Positions 37,155-48,063 are shown, numbered from the stretch's first letter. The stretch is DNA of 64,000 nt from Nevskia sp. (GCF_021732705.1 NZ_JAKFUM010000010.1:372001-436000), one strand, 5' to 3'. Translations and numbers: made by a program. Notes: generated from the sequence alone by a model not told the origin.

Positions 37155-37365
37155 GGGCGCTTCGAGGGAGTCGTGTGGAGTGCGGCCGGCGGCGTCATGT
37201 GCGGCCAGCGGATCGAAGCTTGAACAGGTCGCGCCCGAAAAACAAGGCAGGCGACTTCGATCAAGCGGCTGATTTTGCTTGCCTTTTCATTTGCGCTCGA
37301 CGGCCGGCCACGGCTCGCTGCGTCTTCCTTTAATCTCGCGATCTTCCCCCGCCGATCCGAAGGCC

Positions 37366-38733
37366 ATGACCGCATCCCTGTCCGCGCAGACTCCCGCTCC
37401 GCATCTGCCGGACGCCCGCGACCTCGAGCCGCGCCTGCTGGCCGCGCTGGATCTCGCGAAGTCGCTCGGCGCCAGTGCCGCCGAAAGCAATCTCGGCGTC
37501 AGCCGCGGCCTGTCGGTGGCGGTGCGCCAGGGTGAGGTCGAATCGGTGCAGTTCCAGCGCGACCGCGACCTGTCGATCACCGTGTTCTTCGGCCAGCGCA
37601 CCGGCTCGGCCAGCACCACCGATCTGTCCGATGCCGCGCTCCGGCGCACCGTTGAAGCGGCCTGCGCGATTGCCCGCGTCGGCGGCGAAGACCCGGCCGT
37701 CGGCCTCGCCGATCCCGCGCGGCTGGCGACGCATTTCCCGGACCTCGATCTCTACCACCCGCACGTGGTCGAGCCGGACGCCGCGATCGAGCGCGCGCGC
37801 GAATGCGAGGCGGCCGCGTTCGCGGTCGACGCCCGGATCACGCAGTCCGAAGGCGCGAGCGTCGACACCCGCGAATCCCTGAGCCTGTACGCGAACACCC
37901 ACGGCTTCGTCGGCCGTCGCCGCGCCACCGACTACAGCCTCGGCTGTGCCGCGATCGCCGTCGACGGCGATGCCATGCAGCTCGGCCACTGGTACAGCAG
38001 CTCGCGCCGCTTCGACGATCTGGAACCCGCCGCCGCCATCGGCCGCCGCGCCGGCGAACGCGCCGCAGCGCGGCTCGGCGCGAAGTCGCTGTCGACGCGT
38101 ACCGCACCGGTGCTGTTTCCGCCGGAAGTCGCGCGCGGGCTGTTCGGCCACTTCATCGGGGCGATTTCCGGCGGCGCGCTGTATCGCCGCGCCAGCTTCC
38201 TGCACGGCAAGCTCGGCGAAACCGTGTTCGCCGAACGCGTCACCGCACGCCAGCGGCCGTTCCTGCCGCGCGCGGCCGGCAGCAGCGCCTACGATCAGGA
38301 AGGCGTGGCCACCGTCGAACGCACGCTGGTCGACCGCGGCGTGCTCGGCGGCTACCTGCTCGGCAGCTACAGCGCCCGCAAGCTGGGGCTGGAAACCACC
38401 GGCAATGCCGGCGGCGTGTTCAATCTGGTGATCGACTCGACCTTCGACGGCGGCCTTGACGCGCTCGCCCGGGAGATGGGCACCGGCCTGATCGCGACCG
38501 ATCTGATGGGCCAGGGCGTCAACACCGTCACTGGCGACTACTCGCGCGCCGCCAGCGGCTTCTGGGTCGAGAACGGCGTGATCGTGCATCCGGTCGAGGA
38601 AGTGACGATCGCCGGCAATCTGGCCGCGATGTACCGCGCGATCGCCGCGATCGGCAGCGATGTCGACACCCGCGGCGGCGTCCGCTGCGGCTCGGTGCTG
38701 ATCGAGGCGATGACCATCGCCGGCGAAGGCTGA
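37366..38733 (+). CDS. pmbA: Metalloprotease-associated protein PmbA (TldE)
   Basis: TldD/PmbA family protein of 455 residues. With TldD it degrades peptides such as the CcdA antitoxin and helps mature modified peptides. The inactive-subunit type is suggested by the lack of a clear HExxxH motif. Characteristic blocks are SVAVRQGEVESVQFQRDRDL, GSASTTDLSD, the C-terminal GNAGGVFNLVI and MGTGLIATDLMGQGVN. tldD is not in the window. Divergent from the crotonase gene. Confidence 0.92.
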   Translation: MTASLSAQTPAPHLPDARDLEPRLLAALDLAKSLGASAAESNLGVSRGLSVAVRQGEVESVQFQRDRDLSITVFFGQRTGSASTTDLSDAALRRTVEAACAIARVGGEDPAVGLADPARLATHFPDLDLYHPHVVEPDAAIERARECEAAAFAVDARITQSEGASVDTRESLSLYANTHGFVGRRRATDYSLGCAAIAVDGDAMQLGHWYSSSRRFDDLEPAAAIGRRAGERAAARLGAKSLSTRTAPVLFPPEVARGLFGHFIGAISGGALYRRASFLHGKLGETVFAERVTARQRPFLPRAAGSSAYDQEGVATVERTLVDRGVLGGYLLGSYSARKLGLETTGNAGGVFNLVIDSTFDGGLDALAREMGTGLIATDLMGQGVNTVTGDYSRAASGFWVENGVIVHPVEEVTIAGNLAAMYRAIAAIGSDVDTRGGVRCGSVLIEAMTIAGEG

Positions 38734-38818
38734 CCGTCATCGAGAATCGCCGCATCGGCGTTATCCTTCACCGAGACCGGCCTGCCCCCGAGGCCCGCTC
38801 CCACTTCAGGAATTCCGC

Positions 38819-39163
38819 GTGATCCGACCCGCCTCCCTCATCGTCCTCGCTGCCGCGCTGGCTCTTGGCGGCTGCGCCTCGCGCGCCGTGCGCGACTGCA
38901 ACGCGATCGCCGGCTCCGACTGGAAGGCGCTGTCCAGCGCGCCGCCGGACCGTCAGGAACTGCTGACCCGCGCCAACCTGCCGAGCGAGTCCGACGTGCT
39001 GTGGTACGGGCAGGGCAGCGACAAGATCCTGGTCTGCGATCCGTCGAACAGCCTGGTCAATCCGGGCTGCGGCGGCTCGCAGGCCTACCAGTTCGAACGC
39101 GCAAACGGCGCGTGGACCTCGAAGGGCGTGCTGCTGCCGGTGTGCAAGCTGCCGCCGACCTGA
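38819..39163 (+). CDS. Small lipoprotein of unknown function
   Basis: Predicted lipoprotein of 114 residues with a GTG start. The signal peptide is MIRPASLIVLAAALALGGC, lipidated at Cys19. The mature part has four further cysteines (DCNAIAG, LVCDPSN, GCGGSQ, VCKLPP) that could form two disulfides in the periplasm. I do not recognise a domain. It is 85 bases downstream of pmbA on the same strand. Confidence 0.75.
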   Translation: MIRPASLIVLAAALALGGCASRAVRDCNAIAGSDWKALSSAPPDRQELLTRANLPSESDVLWYGQGSDKILVCDPSNSLVNPGCGGSQAYQFERANGAWTSKGVLLPVCKLPPT

Positions 39164-39219
39164 GGCGCGGACGCCGCGCCGGATGCCCTGCGCCGGCATT
39201 CGGCGCAAGACGTGATCGA

Positions 39220-39657
39220 TCAGGCGTCGCCGGTCTTCTTCGCGGCGCGCTTGCGCGGGGCCGCCTTCTTCGCCGGAGCCTTCTTCGCCGCGGACTTCGC
39301 TGCCGTCAGCTTCTTCGCGGGCGGTTTCGGGCTCGGACTCGGGGACGGCTTGGGCGTCGGCGCAGGTGCCATCCGTTCGGCCGCGTCGCGGGTTTCCTCG
39401 AGATTCTCGAACTGATCCGAAATCAGCTGGCCGATCTCGCGGTTGATCCGGCGGATGGCGTCGTAGACCACGCCGATCGTCTGCCGGTGCTTCTGCTGCA
39501 GGCCGGTCGCCTCTTCCTTCAGCAGCCCGGTCTGCTGCAGCGCCTCGAACGGCAGATCGGCGATGTACTCGTGCACGGCCTGCACCGAGGTCGCGCCGCG
39601 GTCCACGGCTTCCTGGATGAAGTCCTTCAGCAGCTCGATGCGTTGCAGTTTCTTCAT
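39220..39657 (-). CDS. Conserved helical protein with Lys/Ala-rich histone H1-like tail
   Basis: Protein of 145 residues in two parts. The N-terminal part (about 1-95) is helical and contains MKKLQRIELLKDFIQEAVD and VQAVHEYIADLPFEAL. This resembles a small domain seen in other gammaproteobacterial proteins of unknown role. The C-terminal part (about 98-145) is a Pro/Ser then Lys/Ala repeat (KPSPSPSPKPPAKK, AKKAPAKKAAPRKRAAKK) like the tails of histone H1-like bacterial proteins. Such tails bind nucleic acid or polyanions; binding here is inferred. The start at 39657 removes an upstream extension. It is 58 bases downstream of folB on the same strand. Confidence 0.75.
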   Translation of the reverse strand: MKKLQRIELLKDFIQEAVDRGATSVQAVHEYIADLPFEALQQTGLLKEEATGLQQKHRQTIGVVYDAIRRINREIGQLISDQFENLEETRDAAERMAPAPTPKPSPSPSPKPPAKKLTAAKSAAKKAPAKKAAPRKRAAKKTGDA

Positions 39658-39715
39658 GGCGCAGCTCGGGTCGGGGGCCGGGGCGATCAGGATAACCGGC
39701 GCCAACGCCGGCGGC

Positions 39716-40099
39716 TCAGCGCACGCCGCAGGCCGCGTAATCCTCGCGGCGACGGTCGATCCGCACGCCGACGGTCTTCGCCGCATCGACCGCGCCCGGC
39801 TTGCCGATGGTCATCCGCAAGGTGGCGATCGGAAAGCGCTCGAAGATCATCCGCGCCACGGTCTCGGCCAGCGTTTCCAGCAGCTGGAAGCGGCGCTCGC
39901 TGGCGAGCCTGATGATGGCGTCGGACACCGCGCTGTAGTCGATGGCATCGCGAATGCGGTCGCTGGCGGCGGCTTCGCGGATGTCGGTACCCAGTTCCAG
40001 GTCGAACAGCAGCGGCCGCGGCGCGTTCTGTTCGTAGGCATGCACGCCGATGATGGTTTCCACGTGCAGCGCGTGGATGAAGACGGTGTCGAGAGGCAT
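39716..40099 (-). CDS. folB: Dihydroneopterin aldolase FolB
   Basis: Folate synthesis enzyme of 127 residues that converts dihydroneopterin to 6-hydroxymethyl-dihydropterin. Family marks are VFIHALHVETIIGVHAYEQ near the N-terminus, DAIDYSAVSDAI, RFQLLETLAETVA and the C-terminal lysine in MTIGKPGAV. It lies downstream of tsaD, an arrangement common in gammaproteobacteria. Confidence 0.94.
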   Translation of the reverse strand: MPLDTVFIHALHVETIIGVHAYEQNAPRPLLFDLELGTDIREAAASDRIRDAIDYSAVSDAIIRLASERRFQLLETLAETVARMIFERFPIATLRMTIGKPGAVDAAKTVGVRIDRRREDYAACGVR

Positions 40100-40141
40100 C
40101 GAGTGATCGTGAACGGGAAGGAAAGGGAAACGGGGCCGGCG

Positions 40142-41188
40142 TCAGACCGGCACGGCGGGATCGGCGACGCCCGGCGCGCGCAGCTCCTGCAGCGGCCAGC
40201 GTGCTCGCGCCGGCAGCCCGCGCGCGGACTCGCCGGCCGACAGCCGCGCCCAGCCGGCATACGCGATCATCGCGGCGTTGTCGGTGCAGAACTCGGGGCG
40301 CGGAAAGTACAGCGCCGCGCGGCGGCGGTCGGTGGCCAGCTTCAGCCGCTCGCGCAGCCGGCGATTGGCACCGACACCGCCGGCGACGATCAGGCTCGAC
40401 AGCCCGGTCGCGTCGAGCGCGCGTTCGCACTTGATCGCCAGCGTGTCGGTCACCGCTTCCTCGAACGCGCGCGCCAGATCGGCCTTGGCCTGATCGTCGA
40501 AATCGGGCTTGAGCTGGGTCAGCACCGCGGTTTTCAGCCCGCTGAAGCTGAAATCGAGCCCCGGGCGATCGGTCATTGGCCGGGCGAAGCGGAATACACC
40601 GCTGTTGCCGCGCGCCGCGAGCTTCGCCAGCTCCGGGCCGCCGGGATACGGCAGGCCCAGCGCCTTGGCGGTCTTGTCGAAGGCTTCGCCGGCGGCGTCG
40701 TCGAGCGTTTCGCCGAGGATCTCGTACTGCCCGACCCCATCGACCCGCGCCAGCATCGTGTGGCCGCCGGACACCAGCAGCGCCACGAACGGAAACTCCG
40801 GCCGCGGCGATTCCAGCATCGGCGCCAGCAAATGGCCTTCGAGGTGGTGGATCGGAATCAGCGGCAGGTCCAGCGACTGCGCGAGCCCGGCCGCGAACGC
40901 GCCGCCGACCAGCAGCGCACCGATCAGCCCCGGCCCGGCCGTATAGGCGATGCCGTCGAGGTCCGCGGCGTGGAGCCCGGCCTGCTTCAGCACGGCCGCC
41001 ACCAGCGCCTGAATGCGGCCGACATGGTCGCGCGCGGCCAGTTCCGGCACCACGCCGCCGTACTCCGCATGCATCGCCGCCTGGCTGTGCAGCACGTGCG
41101 CCCGCAGGCCGTGCTGACCGTCGTAGATCGCGGCGGCGGTTTCGTCGCAGGAGGTTTCGAGACCGAGAATGGGGCCGAGGACTTTCAT
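40142..41188 (-). CDS. tsaD: tRNA threonylcarbamoyladenosine modification protein TsaD
   Basis: Kae1/TsaD ATPase that, with TsaB and TsaE, transfers threonylcarbamoyl to A37 of ANN-decoding tRNAs. It has 348 residues. The N-terminus [14 protein letters not shown] and the metal-binding [16 protein letters not shown] are diagnostic, followed by [21 protein letters not shown] and [15 protein letters not shown]. Divergent from rpsU and followed by folB, the classical macromolecular-synthesis neighbourhood. Confidence 0.97.
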   Translation of the reverse strand: MKVLGPILGLETSCDETAAAIYDGQHGLRAHVLHSQAAMHAEYGGVVPELAARDHVGRIQALVAAVLKQAGLHAADLDGIAYTAGPGLIGALLVGGAFAAGLAQSLDLPLIPIHHLEGHLLAPMLESPRPEFPFVALLVSGGHTMLARVDGVGQYEILGETLDDAAGEAFDKTAKALGLPYPGGPELAKLAARGNSGVFRFARPMTDRPGLDFSFSGLKTAVLTQLKPDFDDQAKADLARAFEEAVTDTLAIKCERALDATGLSSLIVAGGVGANRRLRERLKLATDRRRAALYFPRPEFCTDNAAMIAYAGWARLSAGESARGLPARARWPLQELRAPGVADPAVPV

Positions 41189-41224
41189 CAGGCCGGTATT
41201 CTGCGACAAGTCGCGTCCGCCGCG

Positions 41225-41253
41225 TTGCGTTGCGGCAGACGATTGACTAGACT
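41225..41253 (+). promoter_or_regulatory. Predicted sigma-70 promoter for rpsU-yqeY-dnaG
   Basis: TTGCGT (41225-41230) and TAGACT (41248-41253) are separated by exactly 17 bases, about 85 bases upstream of rpsU. Prediction by eye. Confidence 0.55.
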
Positions 41254-41339
41254 TTGCGCCCCTCTGATCCGTCCGACGAATCCGAGCGCCACGATATTTT
41301 CCCTTTGGCCTGCTGTAGCCCGATGTTGAGAGTGATCTG

Positions 41340-41555
41340 ATGCCGAATGTCCGCGTCCGCGATAACGAGCCCTTCGAAGTTGCCCTGCGTCGCTTCAAGC
41401 GCACCTGCGAAAAGGCCGGCGTTCTGACCGACCTGCGCAAGAAGGAATTCTTCGAAAAGCCGAGCCAGGAACGCAAGCGCAAGCGCGCTGCCGCCGTGAA
41501 GCGTCAGGCCAAGAAGGTTTCCCGCGAAACCTCGAAGCAGGTGCGGATGTACTGA
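41340..41555 (+). CDS. rpsU: 30S ribosomal protein S21
   Basis: Small-subunit protein of 71 residues needed for initiation. The start [20 protein letters not shown] and the basic tail [15 protein letters not shown] are diagnostic. First gene of the rpsU-yqeY-dnaG-rpoD cluster. Confidence 0.97.
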   Translation: MPNVRVRDNEPFEVALRRFKRTCEKAGVLTDLRKKEFFEKPSQERKRKRAAAVKRQAKKVSRETSKQVRMY

Positions 41556-41723
41556 GCCGGCTGGCGGTCGAGCGTCATCGCTCGCCGCCAACCCCGATGT
41601 CGCGCCTCTCGGCGCGCGTAGCTCGGTGATCCCGTTGTCCATGAATCGCGCCTACAGGGCGCGATTTGTGTTTTGTCCGTTTTGCTGTCGATCCCGTTTT
41701 CGACTCCGTTCAGGAAGCCCGCC

Positions 41724-42170
41724 ATGTCCGACCTCCGCAACCGCATCACCGACGACGTGAAAGTGGCGATGAAGGCCGGCGACAAGGCCCGCCTCGGCGT
41801 GCTGCGCATGCTGACCTCGGAACTGAAGAATCGCGAGGTCGTCGATTCGGTTGAAGTGACCGACGCCGTGGTCATCGCCACGCTGGAAAAGATGCTGAAG
41901 CAGCGCCGCGATTCCGAATCGCAGTTCCGCGCCGGCAACCGGCTGGACCTGGCCGAGATCGAAGCCGCCGAAATCGTCGTGCTGACCAGCTATCTCCCGC
42001 AGCAGCTGACGGATGACGAAGTCGGCGCGCTGATCTCGCAGGGCATCGCCGAAACCGGCGCTGCCGGCATGAAGGACATGGGCAAGGTCATGGCCTGGCT
42101 GAAGCCGCAGGTCGCCGGCAAGACCGACATGGGCAAGCTGTCGGGCCTGATCAAGGCCAAGCTGGGCTAA
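41724..42170 (+). CDS. yqeY: GatB/YqeY domain-containing protein
   Basis: Protein of 148 residues resembling the tail domain of the GatB amidotransferase subunit. A tRNA-related role is often proposed but not shown. Marks are MKAGDKARLGVLRMLTSELKN, SYLPQQLTDDEV and the C-terminal GMKDMGKVMAWLKPQVAGK. The start at 41724 follows AGGAAG; an earlier in-frame ATG at 41673 is unlikely. The position between rpsU and dnaG is typical of xanthomonads. Confidence 0.92.
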   Translation: MSDLRNRITDDVKVAMKAGDKARLGVLRMLTSELKNREVVDSVEVTDAVVIATLEKMLKQRRDSESQFRAGNRLDLAEIEAAEIVVLTSYLPQQLTDDEVGALISQGIAETGAAGMKDMGKVMAWLKPQVAGKTDMGKLSGLIKAKLG

Positions 42171-42250
42171 AGTCCCGGCTCGCCGTCCGGTCGAGCCGCA
42201 GGTCTGAGGCAGTCGGCGTCCGGGACGGCGCTGCATCGGTCAGGCCAATC

Positions 42251-44008
42251 ATGTCCCGCATTCCAGACTCGTTCATTCAGGACCTGCTGACGCGCGTCGA
42301 CATCGTCGAAGTCGTCGGCTCGCGCGTGGAACTCAAGCGCGCCGGCCGCGAGTACAAGGGCCTGTCGCCGTTCACCAACGAGAAATCGCCGTCGTTCTTC
42401 GTCAATCCGGCGAAGCAGATGTTCTTCGACTTCAGTTCGGGCAAGAACGGCACGGCAATCACCTTCCTGATGGAAAACGATCGCCTGACGTTCGTCGAGG
42501 CGGTCGAGGAACTGGCCAAGCGCGCCGGCGTCGACGTGCCGCGCGAAGGCGGCAACGACGCGCCGCGGCTGGTGCTCGACGGCCCGCTCGATGCGCTGGC
42601 CGTGGCCGAGAAGTTCTACCGCACGCAACTGCGCACGCATCAGCCCGCGATCGACTATCTGAAGAAGCGCGGCCTCGACGGCGAGACCGCCAAGCTGTTC
42701 AACATCGGCTTCGCGCCGGAATCCTGGGATGCGCTGACCCGCCTGTTTCCGGAAGCCGACGGCCAGCGGCGCCACGCGATCGACGCCGGCCTGCTGATCG
42801 AGCGCGACGGCAGCGACGCCCGCGGCAGCGGCGCCTACGACCGCTTCCGCAACCGCGTGATGTTCCCGATCCGCGACACCCGCGGCCGCACCATCGGCTT
42901 CGGCGGCCGCACGCTCGCGAACGATCCGGCCAAGTACCTGAATTCGCCGGAAACGCCCCTCTTTCACAAGGGCCGCAACCTGTTCGGCCTGTACGAGGCC
43001 AAGCAGGCGACGAAGGCCGAGCTGCCGTACCTGCTCGTGGTCGAGGGCTACATGGACGTGGTGATGCTGGCGCAGCACGGCATCCGCAATGCGGTGGCGA
43101 CACTGGGCACGGCGACGACGCGCGAACACCTGACCCTGCTGTTCAAGTCGACCCAGCGCGTCGTGTTCTGTTTCGACGGCGACCGCGCAGGGCGTTCCGC
43201 GGCCTGGCGCGCACTGGAACAGGCGCTGCCGGAGGTGTTCGACAACCGCGAATGCCACTTCATGTTCCTGCCCGACGGCCACGATCCGGACTCGCTGGTG
43301 CAGGAGATCGGCGAAGCAGCGTTCCGCGCCCGCATCGAGCAGGCGCAGTCGCTGTCGGATTTCCTGCTGAGCGAACTGCAGAAGCAGGTCAACATCGCCA
43401 CGCTCGATGGCCGCGCGCGGCTGCCCGGGCTGGCACGGCCGCATGTCGAGAAACTGCGTAATGGCCCGCTGCGGGCGCTGATCGTCGATGAACTGGCGCG
43501 GCTGACCCGGCTCGGCCGCGCCGATCTGGAAGCGGCGCTGGTGTCGAAAGCCAAGCCCGAGGCGACTGCGTCGCAGCCCACGGACGGCGGTCGCCGGGTC
43601 GAGACGCCGGGCGCAAAGCCGGTGCGGCTGGCGCTGCAGCTGCTGCTGGAAGCGCCGGCGCTGGCGGCGCAGGTCGAGCATCTGGGCCAGCTCGAAACGC
43701 TGAATCAGCCGGGGCTCGACATCCTGATCGAAGGCATCGAGTTCTTTCGCGAAAACCCCGACGCCAATGCCGCGCAATGGCTGGAAATGCATCGCGGCAC
43801 GCCGCGCGGGGCGGCGCTCGGCCGGATCAGCGCGATGCCGCTGACCATCGCCGGCGAATCGCTGGCCGAGGAATTCCTCGACTGCATCGCGCTGCTGCGC
43901 AAGCGCGCGATCCGCGAGCGCCAGCAGGCACTGCTCGATGCCGCCCGCGAGCGGCCGCTGGAACCGGCCGAGCAGGCCGAACTGATGGCGCTGATGCAGC
44001 GGCCGTGA
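42251..44008 (+). CDS. dnaG: DNA primase DnaG lacking zinc ligands
   Basis: Makes RNA primers for replication; 585 residues. The N-terminal zinc-binding domain keeps its overall sequence (KSPSFFVNPAK, FLMENDRLTFVEAVEEL). However, all four ligands are replaced: the usual Cys-x2-His and Cys-x2-Cys read S39/T42 and D60/S63 (GLSPFT and FFDFSS). The TOPRIM core is intact, with VVEGYMDVVML, FCFDGDRAGR and DGHDPDSL. A helicase-binding region fills the C-terminal third. The GLSPF/DFSSGK pattern is the one I associate with alphaproteobacterial primases and is unexpected in this gene neighbourhood. No frameshift is visible. Confidence 0.95.
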   Translation: MSRIPDSFIQDLLTRVDIVEVVGSRVELKRAGREYKGLSPFTNEKSPSFFVNPAKQMFFDFSSGKNGTAITFLMENDRLTFVEAVEELAKRAGVDVPREGGNDAPRLVLDGPLDALAVAEKFYRTQLRTHQPAIDYLKKRGLDGETAKLFNIGFAPESWDALTRLFPEADGQRRHAIDAGLLIERDGSDARGSGAYDRFRNRVMFPIRDTRGRTIGFGGRTLANDPAKYLNSPETPLFHKGRNLFGLYEAKQATKAELPYLLVVEGYMDVVMLAQHGIRNAVATLGTATTREHLTLLFKSTQRVVFCFDGDRAGRSAAWRALEQALPEVFDNRECHFMFLPDGHDPDSLVQEIGEAAFRARIEQAQSLSDFLLSELQKQVNIATLDGRARLPGLARPHVEKLRNGPLRALIVDELARLTRLGRADLEAALVSKAKPEATASQPTDGGRRVETPGAKPVRLALQLLLEAPALAAQVEHLGQLETLNQPGLDILIEGIEFFRENPDANAAQWLEMHRGTPRGAALGRISAMPLTIAGESLAEEFLDCIALLRKRAIRERQQALLDAARERPLEPAEQAELMALMQRP

Positions 44009-44023
44009 GCCGCGGGCCGTCGC

Positions 44024-44467
44024 TCAGTTCGAACGCTCGCTGCGCACGTTCAGGTCAGCCAGCGCCCAGCCACTGCTGAGCAGCCGGAACTTGAGCCGCC
44101 AGCGCTGCTCGCCACCGGCATAGCGCAGGCGGTAGTCGCGAACGATCGTGCCGGGGAAGATGGTGACGTCGACCGGCAGCAGCTGCGCCGGCGGCTGTGG
44201 CGCGCCGAGCACGGCAGTCTCGGCAACGATGCGGCTGCGGCTGGCCTCGACGATCGCCGGCAGCGCCGGATCCCGCGGCGAAGCCAGTGCCACGGCGGCG
44301 GCGAACGCGTCATCGAGCCTGCCATCGGCCGCGATTGAGACCAGCGCCAGCCCGGCCGCCGTCATCGCCGATTCGTCACGGGGCGCAGCGGCGAGCGGCA
44401 GTGCCAGCACGCAGCCGAGCACGCTGGCGGCAAGGCGGTGCGAACGCTTCGGCAGGCACGGGGTCAT
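44024..44467 (-). CDS. Secreted protein of unknown function
   Basis: Protein of 147 residues with a signal peptide (about 1-28: basic start, then LAASVLGCVLALPLAAA). The mature part ends in a beta-rich segment (VTIFPGTIVRDYRLRYAGGEQRWRLKFRL) of a type seen in small periplasmic proteins; I cannot name the family. The start at 44467 was chosen to give a sensible signal peptide. Convergent with dnaG (15 bases apart) and divergent from rpoD. Confidence 0.7.
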   Translation of the reverse strand: MTPCLPKRSHRLAASVLGCVLALPLAAAPRDESAMTAAGLALVSIAADGRLDDAFAAAVALASPRDPALPAIVEASRSRIVAETAVLGAPQPPAQLLPVDVTIFPGTIVRDYRLRYAGGEQRWRLKFRLLSSGWALADLNVRSERSN

Positions 44468-44653
44468 TGTCAGGGTCCTCGCTCGTCGGTTCCTCGCGAT
44501 TACGGGAGCCGGCACGCGACGGATGCGCGGTGCTTGCATGACTGGCCGCCGGCCCCACCTTGCCGGTCTGGCTGGCCGAAAAGTGGCCAGTTCCGGTAAA
44601 CTGCGCAGTTCTTGACCGGTTCATGCGCGCCGGTTCTACACAAGAGTATTCAG

Positions 44654-46495
<1,842 letters not shown>

Positions 46496-46625
46496 ACCGC
46501 GATGCCCGGGGCCAATAATCCCGGGCGTCCATCCGGTGCGGAGCGCCCTTCCGGTTCGCCATGACGCCCGCATTCATCGACCCGCGCTCGTTCCTCGACG
46601 AACAAGCGCAGGGCCTGATGCAAAG

Positions 46626-46650
46626 AACCCCGCTGCAGCGGGGTTTTTTT
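46626..46650 (+). terminator. Rho-independent terminator after rpoD
   Basis: CCCCGC-TGCA-GCGGGG (46628-46643) followed by seven T residues, about 130 bases after the rpoD stop. Confidence 0.9.
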
Positions 46651-46686
46651 GTGTCTGCCGCGCGCAATCGCCGGCGAGCGACCCAT

Positions 46687-46722
46687 AAAAAAGCCGGCCC
46701 GCCGCTTGCGCGAGGGGCCGGT
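46687..46722 (-). terminator. Terminator after the cytochrome c pair
   Basis: On the minus strand CCGGCCC pairs with GGGCCGG around a 14-base loop and is followed by a run of U. It lies just beyond the cytochrome gene end at 46739. Confidence 0.75.
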
Positions 46723-46738
46723 TCTGAACGACGGCGGC

Positions 46739-47140
46739 TTACTTCGCCGCGGTCGCCTTGGCGCCACCTTCCGGCGACACGGTGTACAGCACTGGCTTCT
46801 GGCTCGAGTACCACACGGCCAGCGCCTTGATGTCGGCATCGCTGAGACCGACGGCCTGACCCGCCATCACGGCGTTCTTGCGCGCGCCACTCTTGTACGC
46901 GTGCAGCGCCACTTCGATGTAGCTGCGGTGCTGGCCGGCCAGGTTCGGGAACAGCGGTGCCGTGCTGACACCGACTTCGCCGTGGCAGGCGGCACAGACG
47001 GCCACCTTTTCCGGCTTGCCGCCCGGGGCGACAGCGGCGGCGGCCTTGCCGTGGTCGGCGGCGGCTTCTTCGGCGATCGCCGGGGACAGCGTGGCAGCGA
47101 ATGCGGCGGCCACGACGAACGAGGAAAGCGTCTTCATCAT
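46739..47140 (-). CDS. Class I monohaem cytochrome c
   Basis: Periplasmic cytochrome of 133 residues. The signal peptide is about residues 1-24 (MMKTLSSFVVAAAFAATLSPAIA). The haem attachment site is CAACH (VAVCAACHGEVG). The axial methionine is probably the one in NAVMAGQAVGLS. LAGQHRSYIEVALHAYKSGARKNAVM is typical of cytochrome c4/c553-like electron carriers. Two adjacent ATG codons (47140, 47137) make the first residue ambiguous. It is five bases downstream of a second cytochrome c and forms an operon with it. Confidence 0.9.
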   Translation of the reverse strand: MMKTLSSFVVAAAFAATLSPAIAEEAAADHGKAAAAVAPGGKPEKVAVCAACHGEVGVSTAPLFPNLAGQHRSYIEVALHAYKSGARKNAVMAGQAVGLSDADIKALAVWYSSQKPVLYTVSPEGGAKATAAK

Positions 47141-47145
47141 CGGGC

Positions 47146-47472
47146 TCACTTCTTTTCCGGGGCCGTGGACAGGTAGGCGGCGATGTCGGCCATGTCCTGG
47201 TCGCTCATGCTGGCGGCCTGGGCGTGCATCGTCGAATGCGGACGGTCGCCGGACTTGTACGCCTGCAGTGCCGCGACGATGTATTCCGGGTGTTGACCGC
47301 CGAGCTTCGGCACGTGGTAGGTCGGATAGGCATTCGTGTAGTTCGGGATGCCGTGGCAGCCGTAGCAGGTGTAAGCCTTGACCTTGCCGGCGGCGGCATT
47401 GCCCGCGGCGTTCGCCGTGGTGCAAGTCAGGGCGGCGGTGAGGGCAACGAGGCCCCATCGCGCGAAAGTCAT
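47146..47472 (-). CDS. Class I monohaem cytochrome c
   Basis: Periplasmic cytochrome of 108 residues with a signal peptide (MTFARWGLVALTAALTCTTANA). The haem motif is CYGCH (AYTCYGCHGIPNY), and the likely axial Met is in STMHAQAASMSDQD. GGQHPEYIVAALQAYKSGDR parallels the next gene, so the pair may be a split two-domain c4-type cytochrome. AGGAG lies seven bases before the ATG at 47472. First gene of the pair. Confidence 0.9.
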   Translation of the reverse strand: MTFARWGLVALTAALTCTTANAAGNAAAGKVKAYTCYGCHGIPNYTNAYPTYHVPKLGGQHPEYIVAALQAYKSGDRPHSTMHAQAASMSDQDMADIAAYLSTAPEKK

Positions 47473-47670
47473 CTGGGAATCTCCTGGGATCTTGGCGGTG
47501 CGCGAAGGCTGTCGCACAACCCCGATATGCTCCGCGAATCCGGGGCTTGCGTCAATCAAGCAGCGTCTATCGGCAGGCCTGCGGCGGGCCTCGAACCACC
47601 GGATTCCGGCAGTGGTTCAGCTATAGTTCCGGCAGTTCCGCCCCCCCTTTCGCGCCTCGCCGGCCTCGCC

Positions 47671-48063
47671 ATGCAAATACCCGTGACCGCCGCCTGCGCT
47701 GCCCTGTGCGGCCTGCTGATCCTGACCCTCGGCGTCCGCATCACCAAGCTGCGCCTGCAGCACCGGGTTGCGCTCGGCGACGGTGGCGAGCCGGCGCTGA
47801 TGCGCGCGATCCGCGTGCACGGCAACACGGTCGAATTCGTTCCGATCTTCCTGATCCTGTCGCTGTGCTACGAGCTGTATGCCGGCGCCAACTGGGCGCT
47901 GATCACGGTCGTCGCGCTGTTCCTGCTCGGCCGGCTCAGCTTCGCCGTGGGCCTGAGCCTGTCGCTGCTGCACCCGCTGCGCCGCGTCGGCGCGGCATTG
48001 TCCTATCTGACCCTGCTGCTGATCTCCGTGCTGCTGCTCGCAGCCGTCGTGACCCAGTTCTAG
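47671..48063 (+). CDS. MAPEG family membrane protein
   Basis: Membrane protein of 130 residues with four helices, the size of YecN-type MAPEG proteins (the eicosanoid and glutathione metabolism superfamily). The signature RAIRVHGNTVEFVPIFLILSL, with its conserved Arg, His, Asn and Glu, is present. The enzymatic role in bacteria is mostly unknown. A TATAGT -10-like element lies at 47622-47627. The stop is four bases before ppx, so the two are probably cotranscribed. Confidence 0.88.
   Translation: MQIPVTAACAALCGLLILTLGVRITKLRLQHRVALGDGGEPALMRAIRVHGNTVEFVPIFLILSLCYELYAGANWALITVVALFLLGRLSFAVGLSLSLLHPLRRVGAALSYLTLLLISVLLLAAVVTQF

Noticed and set aside
46500-46625. Small frame between rpoD and its terminator
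   Set aside because: The frame runs into the terminator stem and has no ribosome site or recognisable sequence.
47570-47620. tRNA-like T-arm (GGTTCGA on the minus strand) between cytochrome c and MAPEG genes
   Set aside because: The flanking bases do not form the T stem or an acceptor stem; no cloverleaf can be drawn.
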